Notes: generated from the sequence alone by a model not told the origin. Numbered from the stretch's first letter, positions 1 to 14,165 are shown. The stretch: DNA of 64,000 bases from Solen grandis (GCA_021229015.1 CM037781.1:39043897-39107896), one strand, 5' to 3'. Program-made: numbers and translations.

Positions 1-2630
1 GAACACAAACAGAAATTGTGTAATGGTTAAATGAATGAAATGAAAATACTTTATCTTAACAAGAGTGACTCTGTTAAAATGAGTTTTCAGGCGGTTTGGT
101 TAACAAATCTCAAATATGGCCAATAAAATACCCATTAGAAAATCACGATATTAAACTTATTACCCTGGGTTTCATTTTTAAAATTTAGAATAAAATGAAG
201 ATGTAAAACTGTTTAACGCGTAAGTAATGAGTCAGCCAATGTTAATTGCATCATTAGATAGTAAAGCAACATGTCATAAATGGTTTTACATTTGTAATTG
301 TCTTTATATTGTTACGACCAATTTGATGAAATGGCGCAACAAAGAAAAGCCAGCAACAAACTAGTTAACTAAATATATTTTAATTATAAACAAGTAACAA
401 ATATCAATATGAATATCACAACATACAGTGTCTTAAAATTACCATAACAAATTAGTTTGATCCTTGTCTGATTGATAAAATTAAAATTTAACCTGAGCAA
501 TTCAATAGATATGTCCTTTATCCAATGTAAGTCCGAAATTAATTCCACACTGTTGAATGACCCACACTTGATGAATCTCCAAAAACAAGTCTGCTAAAAC
601 AAGTCTCCTCAACCAGTCTACCCTACAAGTCTGCTCTTCCTAAAACCCCCTTCCTTATATATACTTGAGCAAAATATTCTAGAAACAACCATACTATTCT
701 TCAAAAAAGAATGTTCTAAAGTGTAAATAGGTTACATAAGACTTCTAGAATTTTCCATAGAAAGAAAGAAAGAAAGTTCAAATAAACAAATATACCAGTA
801 AATAAGTTATTTTTAGAACAGGGATCGCCTAATAGATCACTCCAGAACAAAACTAGTAAACAAGTTATTCTTAGAATAGAAGTTCCCTCTACAGTGTTGT
901 GTATACATAACTAGCTTAGGTGTAATATGTAACAATATATTATGAGCAATGAACTGCAGTTTATATGTTTGGTTGGATTTAAGTCTGTAACAGGTAAACA
1001 CATACAATTTCTATTAATTATATAATTGCGCATTACATATCATGCATCAATAATGTAAGTGTGAATAACATACTCTTAAATTGGTTCTGCTTTATTTAAT
1101 GCTGTTTCGATTTCATTTAATTACTTTTATTTCTTCCAAAATTATCTACATTTTTTCCTATTTGACTCTTTCAGTCGTATAAATACAAGTAACTTTAGTA
1201 ATCACTATGATGATACTCAGGTTTTCTCTGAATGTAAATCTGCTTATGGCATTCTAATTTGACTTTATTTCCGATTGTATGTTTCATTCAAATGACATAC
1301 TGTAAATTCATTATTATTCGTAGATATTAAAATTTCGTTTATTGTATACGTAAGAGAATTTCGTTGGTACATTTGTGACTTCTAAAACGCGAATGATTTG
1401 CGAGGATAATATTATCAACGAATATTAGTGTCCACGAAAAATGATAAGTCCACAATAGTACTACCTACAATTTTATTTCGTGTTATGCCATTAATCATTA
1501 CCAAGTTTGAAGTCCTTGGTATTAATTTAGGTTATAGCATGCAAGTCCTTGGTTCCTTTTTTATTATGACAGCTATTCTTTCATGTAATACCCGAAAGAA
1601 TATATCTGCATATTTGCAAATGTTCAATGATATAATTAATCATCCATTAACATTATTTTTGAGATTTTTACAATATTTATTTTGCCAGGTCAAGTGGTCC
1701 TGTCTGCCATCTTATCTGAACTCGTCCTCACTGAATGTTTATTATGCACACATCTTTTAATCTAATGGGAAGGGGTGTACACATGGCCCGAATCGACCTG
1801 CTATTGATGAAAAGTTCACTTGTAATTTATAAAGATACAATTACAACATATAAAAATAATGAATTAATATCCGTTATTGGAAATTATTTCTTTTTAATTT
1901 ATATTCCCGGGCAAATCTAAGAAACGAAACGGTGATGTATACATGGTTTGAGCGAATATTATAGAAACCGATTAGATAACTACATGTTAAATTGAACACT
2001 ATTTTGACAACACTATTAGAAAAGATGTTGTCAGTATATTGTGTAACCGATAACTATGTTAGCACGACTAACACTTAAATAGAACAATGATGCCATTAAA
2101 TTAAACGTGTTAGATAATACAAATAAATATTTAATCATTATGTTTTGTATTATATTGAGTGCTAAAACGGAGTCTAAAACTCGATACTCAACCACTAAAC
2201 GTTGGTAACCACATTGCCGTAGAAGTTTCTGCACAAAGGACTGTACATGTACGAGTATATTCATAAACTTTGATACATTAACAGACATTGTTATCTCGTT
2301 GATAACATTTGACTCCAACCATGGGGAACATGACTTAGTGTTCAGTTTGTGTTTTTAACTTCCAGTTATGAAGGGTAAACTCGTATTGAAGACGTGGGGA
2401 TTATGTGAAAGAAGTGTATGAGTTTGTTTACTAATGTTACCCTCCATGTGTCCGTGTTCTTAACAACCACTGCTTTAAACTTTATAAGCCTTGAAGCTCG
2501 ACAATGATTAAAAATAGGACTCTGTCTTCACGGAATTGCCGTAATGAACCAGGAAGAAACTGATAATGTAAGACACGTACGAACTCCATCGTTGAACAAG
2601 AAGTAGATAAACCGCAGGTCATACGTATTT
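1..2630. other. AT-rich, no gene seen
   Basis: Ordinary AT-rich sequence with many stops in all frames. Short GAAA and AT runs only. No exon or repeat recognised. Confidence 0.6.
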
Positions 2631-2633
2631 GTG

Positions 2634-2685
2634 AATGAATGCACTTCCGTCTGTTTGTTTTTCCTCGGATATCACATTGTTACAG
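2634..2685 (+). pseudogene. Decayed signal-peptide exon
   Basis: In the phase that fits the Ig exon at 3482, this stretch reads NECTSVCLFFLGYHIVT and ends in a perfect donor (ACAG|GTAAGA) in phase 1. The hydrophobic core looks like a secretory signal. No ATG starts this frame: the codon just before is GTG at 2631, where a start would be expected. Inference: the first coding exon of a secreted or membrane Ig protein whose start codon has been lost. Confidence 0.4.
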
Positions 2686-3481
2686 GTAAGAGTGTTTTGA
2701 AAATAATGTTTCACTTTCTAAATAAACAAATTAATCGCGTTTAATAGAAAAAAACCAAGACACTGCAACTATAACTATGATTTTTCTCATTTCTTTTTAC
2801 ATTGTATCAGGATGGGTTCTTGAACTTTAAACTTTTATTTCAATAATACATACGTAGGATCACACATTTCATGTTCTCAAGCCTGCAACTTCACGGCCTG
2901 TTTCTTCATAATACGATCTATACATTGCATTCTTAACTCACAAATGCTTATTTTCTCATTATTATTATTGTTATTTTTATTATACACGTATTATCGGATG
3001 AATAGATGCGAATGTTAACCTCACAATTTGACTACAATAGAGCTTGCCTACAACACTGCCTATTGCCTTCCTCTGCTGAAATTATAATTCTTTTCAAATT
3101 TGATATTTACATGCAGTTTAAAGATTTGTTCAAAGTAGCTAAATATTTACTCACAACAACAATCATAAACTGGCTCTAAAAGGAACAGCTGACACAGTAC
3201 TTTATAATTGATAAGACCGAATCATTCTATTTACTTCCTTCTTATATGAACTATGAACTATTACTTTGTACATGTACTACATTGTGTTGTTTTGTGAATG
3301 CATTACATTATGTAAATTGGAAAACTTAATATTTGCCTTAAGCTATAATAAAACACATAATTAGCATTTCCGTTCAAAAATATACAATTGAAACTAAACC
3401 GATACAAGAACATTGCCTTAATATGTCTAAAACCCTGTTTGTTCACATTTAAGAAAATAAAGTAAATTTAACCTCCAACAG

Positions 3482-3766
3482 GAGAGGTGACCCTGACGGT
3501 CCAAGTTGCAGGTAACTGTGGAGATAACACTGTGCTGACATGTCGGTATACAGCTGATTCATGCTCCCATGGGCTTTTATAAAAGGTGAAGTTGCTGTAT
3601 CCAACAATGTAAGGCCTGTGACTGACAATTATGAGGGATCTGTAAATAGTGGCCAACAAACCATCGCACTGACCATCAAGAACACGGAGTTTTCTGACGC
3701 TGGTAGATATAAGCGTAGTTGTGACTTTGATGATTCTACAGACAAGGATCTCTTGTTTGAATGCAA
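3482..3766 (+). pseudogene. Ig-like domain exon, frameshifted
   Basis: After an acceptor (CTCCAACAG) the sequence reads GEVTLTVQVAGNCGDNTVLT, CRYTADS and then hits a stop. The domain resumes in another frame as PWAFIKGEVAVSNNVRPV, then GQQTIALTIKNTEFSDAGRY. This is an Ig-like fold with a first cysteine in LTCRY and the DAGRY motif before the second. The frame change lies near 3559-3566 (a net gain of about five bases). The position expected to hold Cys after DAGRYK is Arg (CGT). A frame-closing TGA follows at 3768. These lesions suggest a pseudogene, although an assembly error could cause the frameshift. Confidence 0.6.
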
Positions 3767-4416
3767 GTGAACATATATTTTTATTTATAATTGTTATTTT
3801 TCTGATCTCAGAATTTAAAACTTTTTAGATTTTTTTTTTATTTCTATCATTCAAAATATGTGATATGTTTTATGAGATAGAGTAAAATTTTTAATTTACT
3901 GATAGAAAAATCTTATTAATAAACCATCTCCTTTTAACTTTCATTTATTTCATAAAATGTCTTTATTATTTCTCATCGTTCATTTATTTTTTTATATCTG
4001 AATCAAATGTTTAAGTTGGGAACAAGTACATATAATATCAATTAAATGTTTCTTGTCACATTAATATTAGTAGCATTTTGCTACTATCATTGGTACAATT
4101 TCTGTGATATTTATTTTCTTATGCGAACATTGAACTGTCTGTTATATAGTCATAATTTAACAAAGATCTGATAATTAATTGTCTAAAAATTAATGAAATA
4201 ATTTTAATGATAATATGACTTTCCATGGGTCAGCCACCAATATCAAGGACCACTGTGGAAATAAGAGAAAATTACTTTTCACGTTATTGTGTTATCCTTG
4301 GTATTGATGTGCTTATCATGGAGCTTTTCATTACGTATGCATTGCATTTATAATTTGGATGTATGTATACATGCTGTGAATGCCACTTTGATTTGCATAT
4401 TATTGCCCAAATAAAC

Positions 4417-4417
<1 letters not shown>

Positions 4418-4497
<80 letters not shown>

Positions 4498-4527
4498 ATA
4501 TCTATCTATCTATCTATCTATCTATCT
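4418..4527 (+). repeat. (TATC)n microsatellite
   Basis: About 27 TATC units with one TATA interruption. Confidence 0.98.
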
Positions 4528-4556
4528 CATTGGGATTTTTTTATGAATATCACTTG

Positions 4557-5066
4557 AAGCAGCTCGCTCACAGACGGTTATTGACAAGAAGATAAATAAA
4601 TAAAAAATAAACAAAAATACTTTTTTATTTTTTTTATCAATATCCATCTACAGAAGGAGATGGTCACCAATTCAATCATCCGTGATTTTTAAAACAATGG
4701 AAGGTTTCCCCATCACATGCAATACTGTCACAAACGATAGTGTAACTATATTTAGAATTATAAGATCTATATTTAGATTTCCTATTTTCATTTGCCGATA
4801 CTTGGTAGATCACATTCACTTTTCGCGCATGCTCTAACCTCATAGGCAGAACTTACGAAATCGCTACTCTAAAATGGTTAAGACGCCATGTTGCAGAACG
4901 TGTCACGTGGTATCAAAAGAATCCCGCATTCTATATTTAACAGAAAAAAACAACAACAAGAAAAGTGTTCCCGTGTCATGTGATCTACTGATTTTATTTA
5001 CCAAAGAACTTCACCAAAATTATCAAGGGGGATGGGATTTTTTTCTTTGAATGAGCTGCTTTAGGT
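4557..5066 (+). promoter_or_regulatory. Conserved promoter-like block, left copy
   Basis: This segment matches, in order and on the same strand, parts of 58436-58565 and 61130-61412. Shared landmarks include ACGGTTATTGACA / ATGGTCATTGACA, the TCCGTGATT stretch, CTATATTTAGATTT, TCGCGCATG, a GACG...ATGTTGCA stretch, and CACGTGG near 4907. It ends at a perfect splice donor (CTTTAG|GTAAGT, 5066). Inference: the 5' region and first exon of a gene whose paralogue lies at 61.3 kb. No coding exon is visible after it in this contig. Confidence 0.45.
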
Positions 5067-5962
5067 AAGTATCTTTAATATCATATTAAACTTTTCAAAG
5101 TAACTTTTGATAAAAAGAAAATGGATGAAAGAGAATAATATTTGTATTTACTTCTACTTATGATGTGATACTAATTGAACAGTGAACGCTAATGTTTTTT
5201 CTCGGAATGTAGTGTAAGTCCAAAATGTCATTAATTTTCTAGTAATGTGCGGAACAGAAAATGGTTTCGAATGTAATAAAGGTATTCTTCTTGGTACGTT
5301 CTTAGAGCAGTTTGATACATGTTACCAGTGCATACGTCCGAATGAGGACGTAAAAAATGAGGATACTATTTATCTTCGCTAGTAATGATGTGATACTAAC
5401 TTAACACCAATAACTGTCGTCTTTAAGTAGTGTTACTCCAAATGTCATATATGATTTTATAAAGTACGGGTGAAAGATGAAAAAATAATCAAGTTCTTAT
5501 TTCACTAGAATATTCATAATTTTTATTACAACTAGCATTTTAATAATAAAACATAATGGCAAGTTATTCAGCTGGAGTTAAATATACCTTAGCATATAAA
5601 GGCACGTGACTTTGAGAATTACTTTTCAAATATGTTGTAGTAGTTTTGAATTACTCTCTTTACAGGTAAACCAAAACCACTTTCTCATGTTAATATAAAA
5701 TTTCAAAGTTATTATAATGAAAATCTAGTATTTCTAAACTTCATTTTGTATTAGAAAATACATATTAATCATTATGACTGTCAGAATATCAGTTTTAATG
5801 TTAACACCATAACATAAATGTTTGATGTATTCATAACTTATAAATTCATTAATTTTTAAATATTAGATATGAAAATAAAAAGCCTACGAGTATTGTTCAT
5901 GTACTATTAATGTGCTCAGCATTTACGAAAAACAACAGCAGCAACAAAATACTTAAACTTCA
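5067..5962. other. AT-rich, no gene seen
   Basis: Would be intron if the donor at 5066 is used. No exon recognised between here and the gap at 7747. Confidence 0.5.
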
Positions 5963-6190
5963 TCAAGTCAGGTTGGGTGACAGATAGAAGTCACGTGCAC
6001 ATATTGATATGCTATCCCGTATAGTGTCCGCCTCTTGGGAGGGGTATCGTGGGGTCAATACGAGACTGCAACATACGTGTGAAATAATACCGGTAAATCC
6101 AATGCTTCGTATTATGTTCCAGAACAGGATGAACACAATCATTATGTTCACTGGTTGCGGTATTATACCGCATGTTCAAGGTTTGATATT
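5963..6190 (+). other. Unclassified moderately GC-rich block with tRNA-like and palindromic parts
   Basis: GTGTCCGCCTCTTGGGAGGG and GTGGGGTCAATACGAG vaguely resemble a tRNA-derived head; GCGGTATTATACCGC is a perfect palindrome. Possibly an old SINE or MITE. Confidence 0.3.
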
Positions 6191-6550
6191 GTAGTTCGGC
6201 TGTATAATATCTGTCTTAAGTAGATAAAATCTTTACAGAGATTGTATTCTGACTGATATTCTGTTTGTGAGTAAGTCCCATTTAATAAGAAAAAAAAATC
6301 TTAATCTTTGAGGACCGAATAAATCATGTGCAATACCTACGTCCCTACCCTGAATGTAAGGTAACACTTAGAGTTAAAAGGCAACGGAATGTTGTATATA
6401 TGAACAAGTCGTGCCCAGTCTGTAATTATACCTCACCCAAATGCCAGGGTTATAATTCTGTTGTTCGGTCGGTCTTCCGTTCGTGTGTCCCTTATTTTGC
6501 CAATCTGGAGCTACAACTTGGGGACTGTTTGTATCTTTTATGATGTCTGT

Positions 6551-6663
<113 letters not shown>

Positions 6664-7746
6664 CACAAAAGGAAAATGTGATATGTGCATTTTTGGTTTG
6701 CCTAGTATTTCAGGATTTGTTGCCCCTGAACTAGTAGAAAATGCAGAAAAAATATTAATTACTCGGAAATGGATTTTATTTTTGCTATTCAGTATATTCT
6801 GCCGATTCTTATGGCGATTTTTTATTGTCCGAGATATTTTAGATATGTTGATCCAGTGTTTAACATGGATAATCTTCTCAGTATGTCCTGTCATCCTATG
6901 AAGTATTAGGGCTTTATCAAGTAAAACAAAATCTCTCTGCCCCTGGTCTATCTGAGTACCGTGTTTGTCACACATGTGCAAATCTTAACGAATTTGTATG
7001 TGAGAAAACTGCATTCGATAAACCTTGATTTCTCAGCTACATACATGAAACTCTTTTTTTTTAATTTGTAAATTGATAAGGTACTTTGTCAGCGGAATAA
7101 TGACAATGTATATTTCCCAGTGCCTTAAGATAAAGTGTTTATGACAAATGACTCATATTAAGTCCATTGATACAAATTCTATTCAAAGTTCATTGATACA
7201 CATTCTATTCAAAGCCCTTCGGTAAGATTTTTATCAGTATTTACGGCCGACAGTATCGGTTTAATTTGTTAAAATGACTTAATTTTCATAAACTGATTTA
7301 TGCACCAAGACTTTAATCGATGTGGTTGAGCTGTAAAGTTATTTTAAATGAGACAAACTGAGATAACTTAAAAACTGAAGAAAAAAGGCTGTACTGTATA
7401 AAAGAAAATCTATAAACAGGTTATTGGCAAAGCTTTGTGGTGCAAAAGTATTTATACTCGGCACGAGATTAAAAAATACATAATTCATGCATTCAACTTT
7501 TTTGTACATACTTTAACCATTCAAGAAGAAAAAATCCAGCATTTTTTTACACTTTGATTTTGTATGATAAAGCGGTTTAACCTAAAGAGGAAATGAAGAT
7601 AGCAATGATAAACAAATTTAATAGCTCGGAACTTGAAATCAATTTGAGAGTTGAAACAAAGGTAACATTGTATATTTTTATGTAACTAGGTAAACCGACT
7701 GCAGCCACGAAAAGAATCAGAGAGGATAAAAAACGTGAAATCAACT

Positions 7747-7846
7747 NNNNNNNNNNNNNNNNNNNNNNNNNNNNNNNNNNNNNNNNNNNNNNNNNNNNNN
7801 NNNNNNNNNNNNNNNNNNNNNNNNNNNNNNNNNNNNNNNNNNNNNN
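7747..7846. other. Assembly gap, 100 N
   Basis: A run of exactly 100 N, the usual placeholder for a scaffold join of unknown size. Order and distance across it are not guaranteed. Confidence 1.
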
Positions 7847-7967
7847 ACTGCTCCCCAGTGTAATTTCCTCTAAAAGAAAACCCAGTGGTCTATCAGAAGC
7901 ATATGTTAAAATCAAAAAGAAATTACGTCACAGACCAGTGCCACAGGATAGGACACTATCTGACTAT

Positions 7968-8037
7968 GACTTGACTTGACTATTTGAGTTTACCTTCACT
8001 TTGACAGTATTTCAGTCATATAGCGACGTACAGCAGG
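7968..8037 (-). mobile_element. SINE family B tail fragment
   Basis: TTGACTTGACTATTTGAGTT through ATATAGCGACGTACAGC; only the 3' 70 bases of the family are left. Confidence 0.75.
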
Positions 8038-8240
8038 TTTTTTTTTTTAAAAAAACAACAAAAAAACAACTACATAGCATAAAGTTCATGACTTTTAATT
8101 AGGTAATAAAGATTAAGAAGTGTAAATATTAAGTTTACAATAAACTGTATGCCAGCTTGGAGTAAAAAAAAAAGCACACAAAAAAAACACACACACAAAC
8201 ATTTAATCCTTTATCTCATATAGCCTTATTTTTACAGATC

Positions 8241-8720
8241 AGTTGGCAAATACATTAGACCCAAATTATACAGCTCCAATCTGGGTCTGATCCGGATCTC
8301 CTCTACTTGCTCATACAATATTGTTGTTCAGATTCTACTGTAAACACTCATGTATTGTGTGCACTCATGTATAGTGCACATCCCGAGTTTGAGGTTCAAA
8401 ACCTTGGTAAAAATCTATTTCCCTTCTATAATGCGCACTCATTTTTCGTACATCGAGGAGGCCACCATTTTGTTTAGCCGCGGGTGTTTTGCGGAAATTC
8501 GATTAAACTACCGGTAACAAAAGTTCTACTGCTTCCGAAAGTCAGTCATGCGATGATCATAATTCACACCTCTAGTATCCACATTCAGCTTGCATTGTTA
8601 CAGTACTTTGTCAGCACGGTACAGAAAAAATCCATTGTTTTACATGCCATTTACAGTTCAGGAAATCATTAATCATCATGCAAGTGAAGTCATAAATTTG
8701 TACATGAATAGTGGTGAACA
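8241..8720 (+). repeat. Dispersed repeat R, copy 1, with inner insertion
   Basis: Landmarks CAGATCAGTTGGCAAATACA, CTCATACAATATTG, CAGATTCTACTGTAAAC, then after about 270 foreign bases CAGAAAAAATCCATTGTTTT and GTCATAAATTTGTACATGAA. Other copies: 9541-9715, 34135-34380, 36310-37020. No coding content. Confidence 0.6.
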
Positions 8721-11700
8721 TACATAAAATATTGAGACTATTTAATCCAAAACTGGGCATTTCTATGTAAGTTTAATTTTCAAGTCTAAAGTGTTTGATC
8801 AAATTATCTGAACAGCAAATCCCCTGCATTAGTCTGAGGAGCTTTTTTCTTGACACAATATTAAGGGTTATACATTCTCTGTTTTTCTCTCATTTTATGA
8901 GACTCACATTTATCCAACATTCCTTGTCTCTCTGTTAGTCCTAAGAATATCTTAATTTTACTTCAATTTAATTTAACTATACTCAAAGGAAAAAAAAATG
9001 CAAGGTAACTAGAATCTGTAGTAGCCAGACTCAAATTTTACCTCCTAATCTTGCAATAAACCTCATATGATAGACCCCATCTCATTCTAAAGCATTTATT
9101 TATTTTGGAAAAAATCTTTATCAAAATAATTTAAACTGTAATACCGTCGAATACTTCTTATTTAAAGCTGACACAAAAGTTTACCCTGCGATTCTTTTTC
9201 CTTTGAGTATAATTATGAAATCATGGGTGTCATTGGCAGTATGTCAGTATGTACATGTGTCACTGAAGTTTTGAATGTTATATATATCCATGAGATATCT
9301 TGATTAAAATCACAAGAAAATATACACATTTTTATCAACCAACAATCCATTCTGGGTAACTGTTTTTGCACAACATAAAATGTCACTTAGCTACAAAGGA
9401 AACAATGCAATTAACATAATAATCTTTTTTTTCTTTTTTTAAAAAAAATTTAATTTAAAAGTTTGTTCATATAAACTGATCAGCAAGTTATCTGAAACTA
9501 ACAGTGAGATGAATTCCCGATATCTCATGTAGACATGTTTATGTCACCAGCTTGGCATACAGAGTAAACCCAGATCAAACCTCTCTGAACAGCGTCTGCT
9601 CAGATTCTACAGAAAAATCCATAGTTTCGTATACCATTTAAAGTTCAGTCAATGAATATTCATAAAGTTATAAATTTGTACAAGAATATTCTTGCGGTAA
9701 AAAGTTTATTTTGTGTCGTGTTTTAATCAGTCCCTTAAAAATATTTGCTGGGACACAATTATTACATACATGTAATTTGATACTATATGCACAGTTCTAG
9801 ATTGTTTGTTATAAGTGCATAGTTTTAATTATAAATAACTTTGGCAATATCTGCAGACATTAGTTTAGATTAAATTAGAAACTGAGTCAATTCAATTCAA
9901 AATCAATTCTCTTAATCTAATCCAAAACTGGGCATTTCTATATAAGTTTAATTTTCAAGTCTAAAGTGTTTTATCAAATTCCCTGTACAGCATGAATGAA
10001 TTCTAGCCCTGTGTTAGGGTCTAAACCTAGTATCCTTAAAAAAATTCTAAAATTATTGATTTATTTTATTTATTGTCATAAAAAAATCAAAGGAAAATGA
10101 AACGCCCAAAGAACTGTTGATGATAAATTCAGCTTAAATATGTCTGCTGTAAAGCAGATGGAAACTTCTGACTTTCATCTGTTTGTGTTAAAGAACTGAC
10201 AAAAAAAAAACAATGATTAAAAGCTGCATACTTGTATTACTTAGTGTTTTAAGCACAACAGGAAGGAAGTGTGAAAAGATGAAATGTGTATCCATCATGA
10301 ATTTGTCGGCTGCTCCAGGTGAATTTAATTAGCACCTCACTGAGTGAATCATTCTGGTTTTCACCAATTTTTAGATGTTAAATCATTCTTTTGCAGAGTA
10401 ACAGACCAAAATGAATATAATACAAGTCAGGTTTCAAACATATCATATGCTGGGAACCAGTTGGATCATAAGCATGGTTAAGAGCACTGCTTTATAATAA
10501 ACCAAAGGGAACCAAGCCACAAAATTGTAACAGCAGGAAACCAATCTGTGTGCATATGTCTATTTGCATGGTGCCTTGTAAGGATTTGCATCCTGGGAAC
10601 CGGTGCAGTATCTGATACCAATTACCTCACATCGTTAAGTCATTCCTGGATGTCTGTTTCACATTACACCCAACAATTTACAGAAATTCTATCTGCACTA
10701 AACTGATGTTTAAACCCATTGTAAAAATCATCAAAATGCTATAAAAATCATCATCACATGTTCCATAAAATTCCTGTTTTGCAAATAGCCCCAGAATCAA
10801 AGCAACTATCCAAAGCATGTACCAACAATTACTTGCTAAGTACAATATTATTGATATGCAAACTATTTCTAGCCCTGTGTAACATCAACTGATATCAAAT
10901 TTATGACGAATATTTTTTTTCCAACAAATATGTATAATGTCATACGTTCAGATGCTTACAAATGCTAACAACATTTTTATTGATATTTAATTAAGCAGTT
11001 AACAGACACACTTGGCAGAAAGTGCTGTGTTTATCAATTAAAACGTATCCAGAAATAGACTGAAAATGTGTTAGTTAATTATAGGAATGTAGATACAATT
11101 TTTTTTCAGCCTTTTTATGATTTATGAACATGCCTTTTTTTCACTTAAAGGGAGATAATCATACAGGAAGTCCAACCTCAGGTGTACTATACTGATAAAG
11201 TTAATCTTTATTTGTGAAGAGTTTGGTAAAAATATGTTTGATGTTGGGCAATGAAAGAATTTTGTTTCCGCATTTAAGACACAATTAAACTTAAAACTTA
11301 AAATAATGTCAAAACCTGCCATTAATGGCATCAAGCCCGAGTGTTCATTATGATATTTGAGATCTTGAAAAAAAAGAGCAAGCCTGTTTTCTTCACTCCC
11401 ACAGTTTGTCCTTTGCCAGTTAATGTAATCATGCAGCTCATTTGCCTACTACACTGATCCAGTTGAAACAGCACGTAAGCAAACACTCTACATTGACCTT
11501 CAAATTCTTTGCATTAAAACCATTAAGCAAGCTTAATTACGTTGTTAAAGACATCAACATGTCATTAAATGATTTCACCCTCGGTGACCTTTGTAGGGAA
11601 ATAACTGCTTTCATAACTTTGAATTCACAAAGCAATTGATCAATACAGTGTAACGTCAGCTCTGTACCAATGACATCTCCGTACATGTCAAATAATAAAC

Positions 11701-13170
11701 TTGTACCTCTAACCTTAATTAGGTCAAATAAAAAAAAGTTGTTCTCAAAGAAAACAAATAAAAAAACAGGGTTGTTTTCTTAAATACATTATCACATAAG
11801 TTAATGTATCTGTAGGTTATCATGACTTTTTATGAGTATCTCTGCTGTTGTTATATTATATGTCCAAATGATGTTTTTACTAAATTTTTACAAAAACTGT
11901 AAAAGGCTGTGTTGGCCTAGCGATGATCTTCAGAGTAAAACAAAAGCACTGCAATGCAGATGAAATTTCATTTTCACATTTCCATCATTTTTATTTCATA
12001 TCAAAGTTATTTCAAATACTGTTCAATCAAAGAAACATTTAGACCACAAAATATACTGTGTCCATATGTCTGAATTTATAAAACTCATCGTTACTTGCAC
12101 AAAATCATTCATAGATCTGAGATTACAACGGTATTACAGCAGAGAGTTCAAATCTTGCATGTAATATCTACAATCCCTGCAGCGGATCACGTTATCATTT
12201 CCTCTTACACAGTTGTATATCATAAACTAGCAATAATTTTGAAACATAATCAAGATTGAGAACATATTATAAACACTCGATATACAAAACTACATTAAAG
12301 GTAATCTAATAACATTGTTTGCATGATATACTGAGTATAAACTAAGCAGTTTTGAGGCTAAGGGTCAAAACCATTAAAACAATTACACAAATTAACCCCA
12401 CTTACAAAGTTTCATATTTTTATCATGTCTGCGATAAGCTTAATTTAACCACTGACAATGCAAAAAATGTAGAAGAAATGCTTTTATGGAATATCATAAT
12501 GCTCCCTTTGAAGATCATAATACCTATTCAATCATTATCATAAAAACATGAACCTTACCATAATCATTCTTGCAGTAGTTTTTACACAAAAACAGGACTT
12601 CAAAAAGCTAAAACTATGCCCTTTTGCTGACCCCATATTTCTGAACCATAAATCAACTATGTTTATGTCATCATTTTATGAATGAAAGAGCACTCCTTTT
12701 CCTTTTCTTTTTTCATAAATGAATTAACGCTGAAAATCTCTTAATGTATTCTTCAATTTAGTTTTGTCATGCAGTCTAGCATAGCATTCACAAAAATAGA
12801 CAAATTAGTTTAACAACGTAATTTTCCCCTCCGTAAATCATGTTCTACTGAATGAATTTGCTCCACTATAAACTTAGCAAAGAAATAACAAACATTCTAT
12901 TTCACACAGGTATGATAGACTTATAATTGTCTCAATTACCAGACAGGTATTTCACTGTGGATGATCATTATCATATTCTCACATGAATGTTCAGGGAGAA
13001 TAAGAAGCCATCATGGAAATTGACTTTTATTATAATGTAGTAATTTTGTTGTCAAAATAAGAATTTGGAATCAAATAAATCATTGGCTCGAGTGCACAAA
13101 ATCACAACTGCAGGTTAAAACTTTTCTTTTTCTTCTATGTTTGTTGGATGTTAAAATTTGAAATTAGCCC
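8721..13170. other. AT-rich region with scattered duplicated segments, no gene seen
   Basis: Apart from repeat R copy 2 and the doubled AATCCAAAACTGGGCATTTC segment (8747, 9912), I see no exon with convincing splice sites. The missing 3' end of OS-9 could lie here unrecognised. Confidence 0.5.
9541..9715 (+). repeat. Dispersed repeat R, copy 2
   Basis: CAGCTTGGCATACAGAGTAA, CTCAGATTCTACAGAAAAAT, ATTCATAAAGTTATAAATTT. The flank AATCCAAAACTGGGCATTTC at 9912 also occurs at 8747, so a longer local duplication is likely. Confidence 0.6.
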
Positions 13171-13171
13171 T

Positions 13172-13262
13172 TACAATGCCGTGGGCAGACAACCAGTGCA
13201 GACTAAGATCAGCCAGCACATCTGTGCATTCTGATCATGGTCTGCACTATTCACTATTAAGT
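13172..13262 (+). repeat. Palindromic repeat, GCAGACTAAGATCAG type, copy 1
   Basis: ACCAGTGCAGACTAAGATCA and CTGATCATGGTCTGCACT form an inverted repeat around CAGCACATCTGTGCATT. A second copy at 34656-34765 is in the same orientation. Probably a small MITE. Confidence 0.65.
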
Positions 13263-13269
13263 CATTACA

Positions 13270-14165
13270 CCCTTGACAAGAGGTTTGATACCATATCCAG
13301 TCACACATCACACTCTAGACAAGAGGTTTGATACCATATCCAGTCGCACATCACACTCTAGACAAGAGGTTTGATACCATATCCAGTCGCACATCACACC
13401 CTAGACAAGAGGTTTGATACCATATCCAGTCGCACATCACACCCTAGACAAGAGGTTTGATACCATATCCAGTCGCACATCACACCCTAGACAAGAGGTT
13501 TGATACCAAATCCAGTCGCACATCACACCCTAGACAAGAGGTTTGATACCATATCCAGTCGCACATCACACCCTAGACAAGAGGTTTGATACCATATCCA
13601 GTCGCACATCACACACTAGACAAGAGGTTTGATACCATATCCAGTCGCACATCACACCCTTGACAAGAGGTTTGATACCATATCCAGTCGCTTATCACAC
13701 TCTAGACAAGAGGTTTGATACCATATCCAGTCGCACATCACACTCTAGACAAGAGGTTTGATACAACATCCAGTCACACATTGCGCAATAGACAAAATGT
13801 TTGATACCACACCAGGTCACACATCGCAGCCTATACAAGAGCTCTGATACAACATCCAGTCGCATACAGCACCATAGACATGAGGTATGATACCATACAC
13901 AGTCACACACCACACCCTAGACAAGAGGTATGATACAAGATGCAGGTACACACCACACCCTAGACAAGGGGCATGATACCACATCTAGCCAAACACTGCA
14001 CCCTGTACAAGAGGTATGATACCATATCCTGCCACACACAGCACCCTAGACAAGAGGTTTGATACCACACCCAGTCACACAATGCACCCTAGACAAGATG
14101 TTTGATACCACGTCTAGTAACACCAGGTATGATACCACACCCAGCCACATACTGCACCCTAGACA
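13270..14165 (+). repeat. 43-bp tandem array, about 20 units
   Basis: The unit reads GACAAGAGGTTTGATACCAT then ATCCAGTCGCACATCACACC plus CTA. The first dozen units are almost identical, then they diverge steadily to the right (GCATGATACCACATCTAGCC and similar). The unit matches the segment GTGGCATGATACCACACCCA of SINE family A, and the array is followed by the remaining part of such a SINE (to about 14330). Not CRISPR: units are contiguous with no spacers. Confidence 0.9.

Noticed and set aside
1428..2318. Three ORFs of 61-110 codons near 1.4-2.3 kb
   Set aside because: AT-rich chance frames, one starting at GTG, with no domain, splice or composition support.
13270..14165. CRISPR-like array
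   Set aside because: Units are contiguous without spacers, the genome is eukaryotic, and the unit derives from a SINE.
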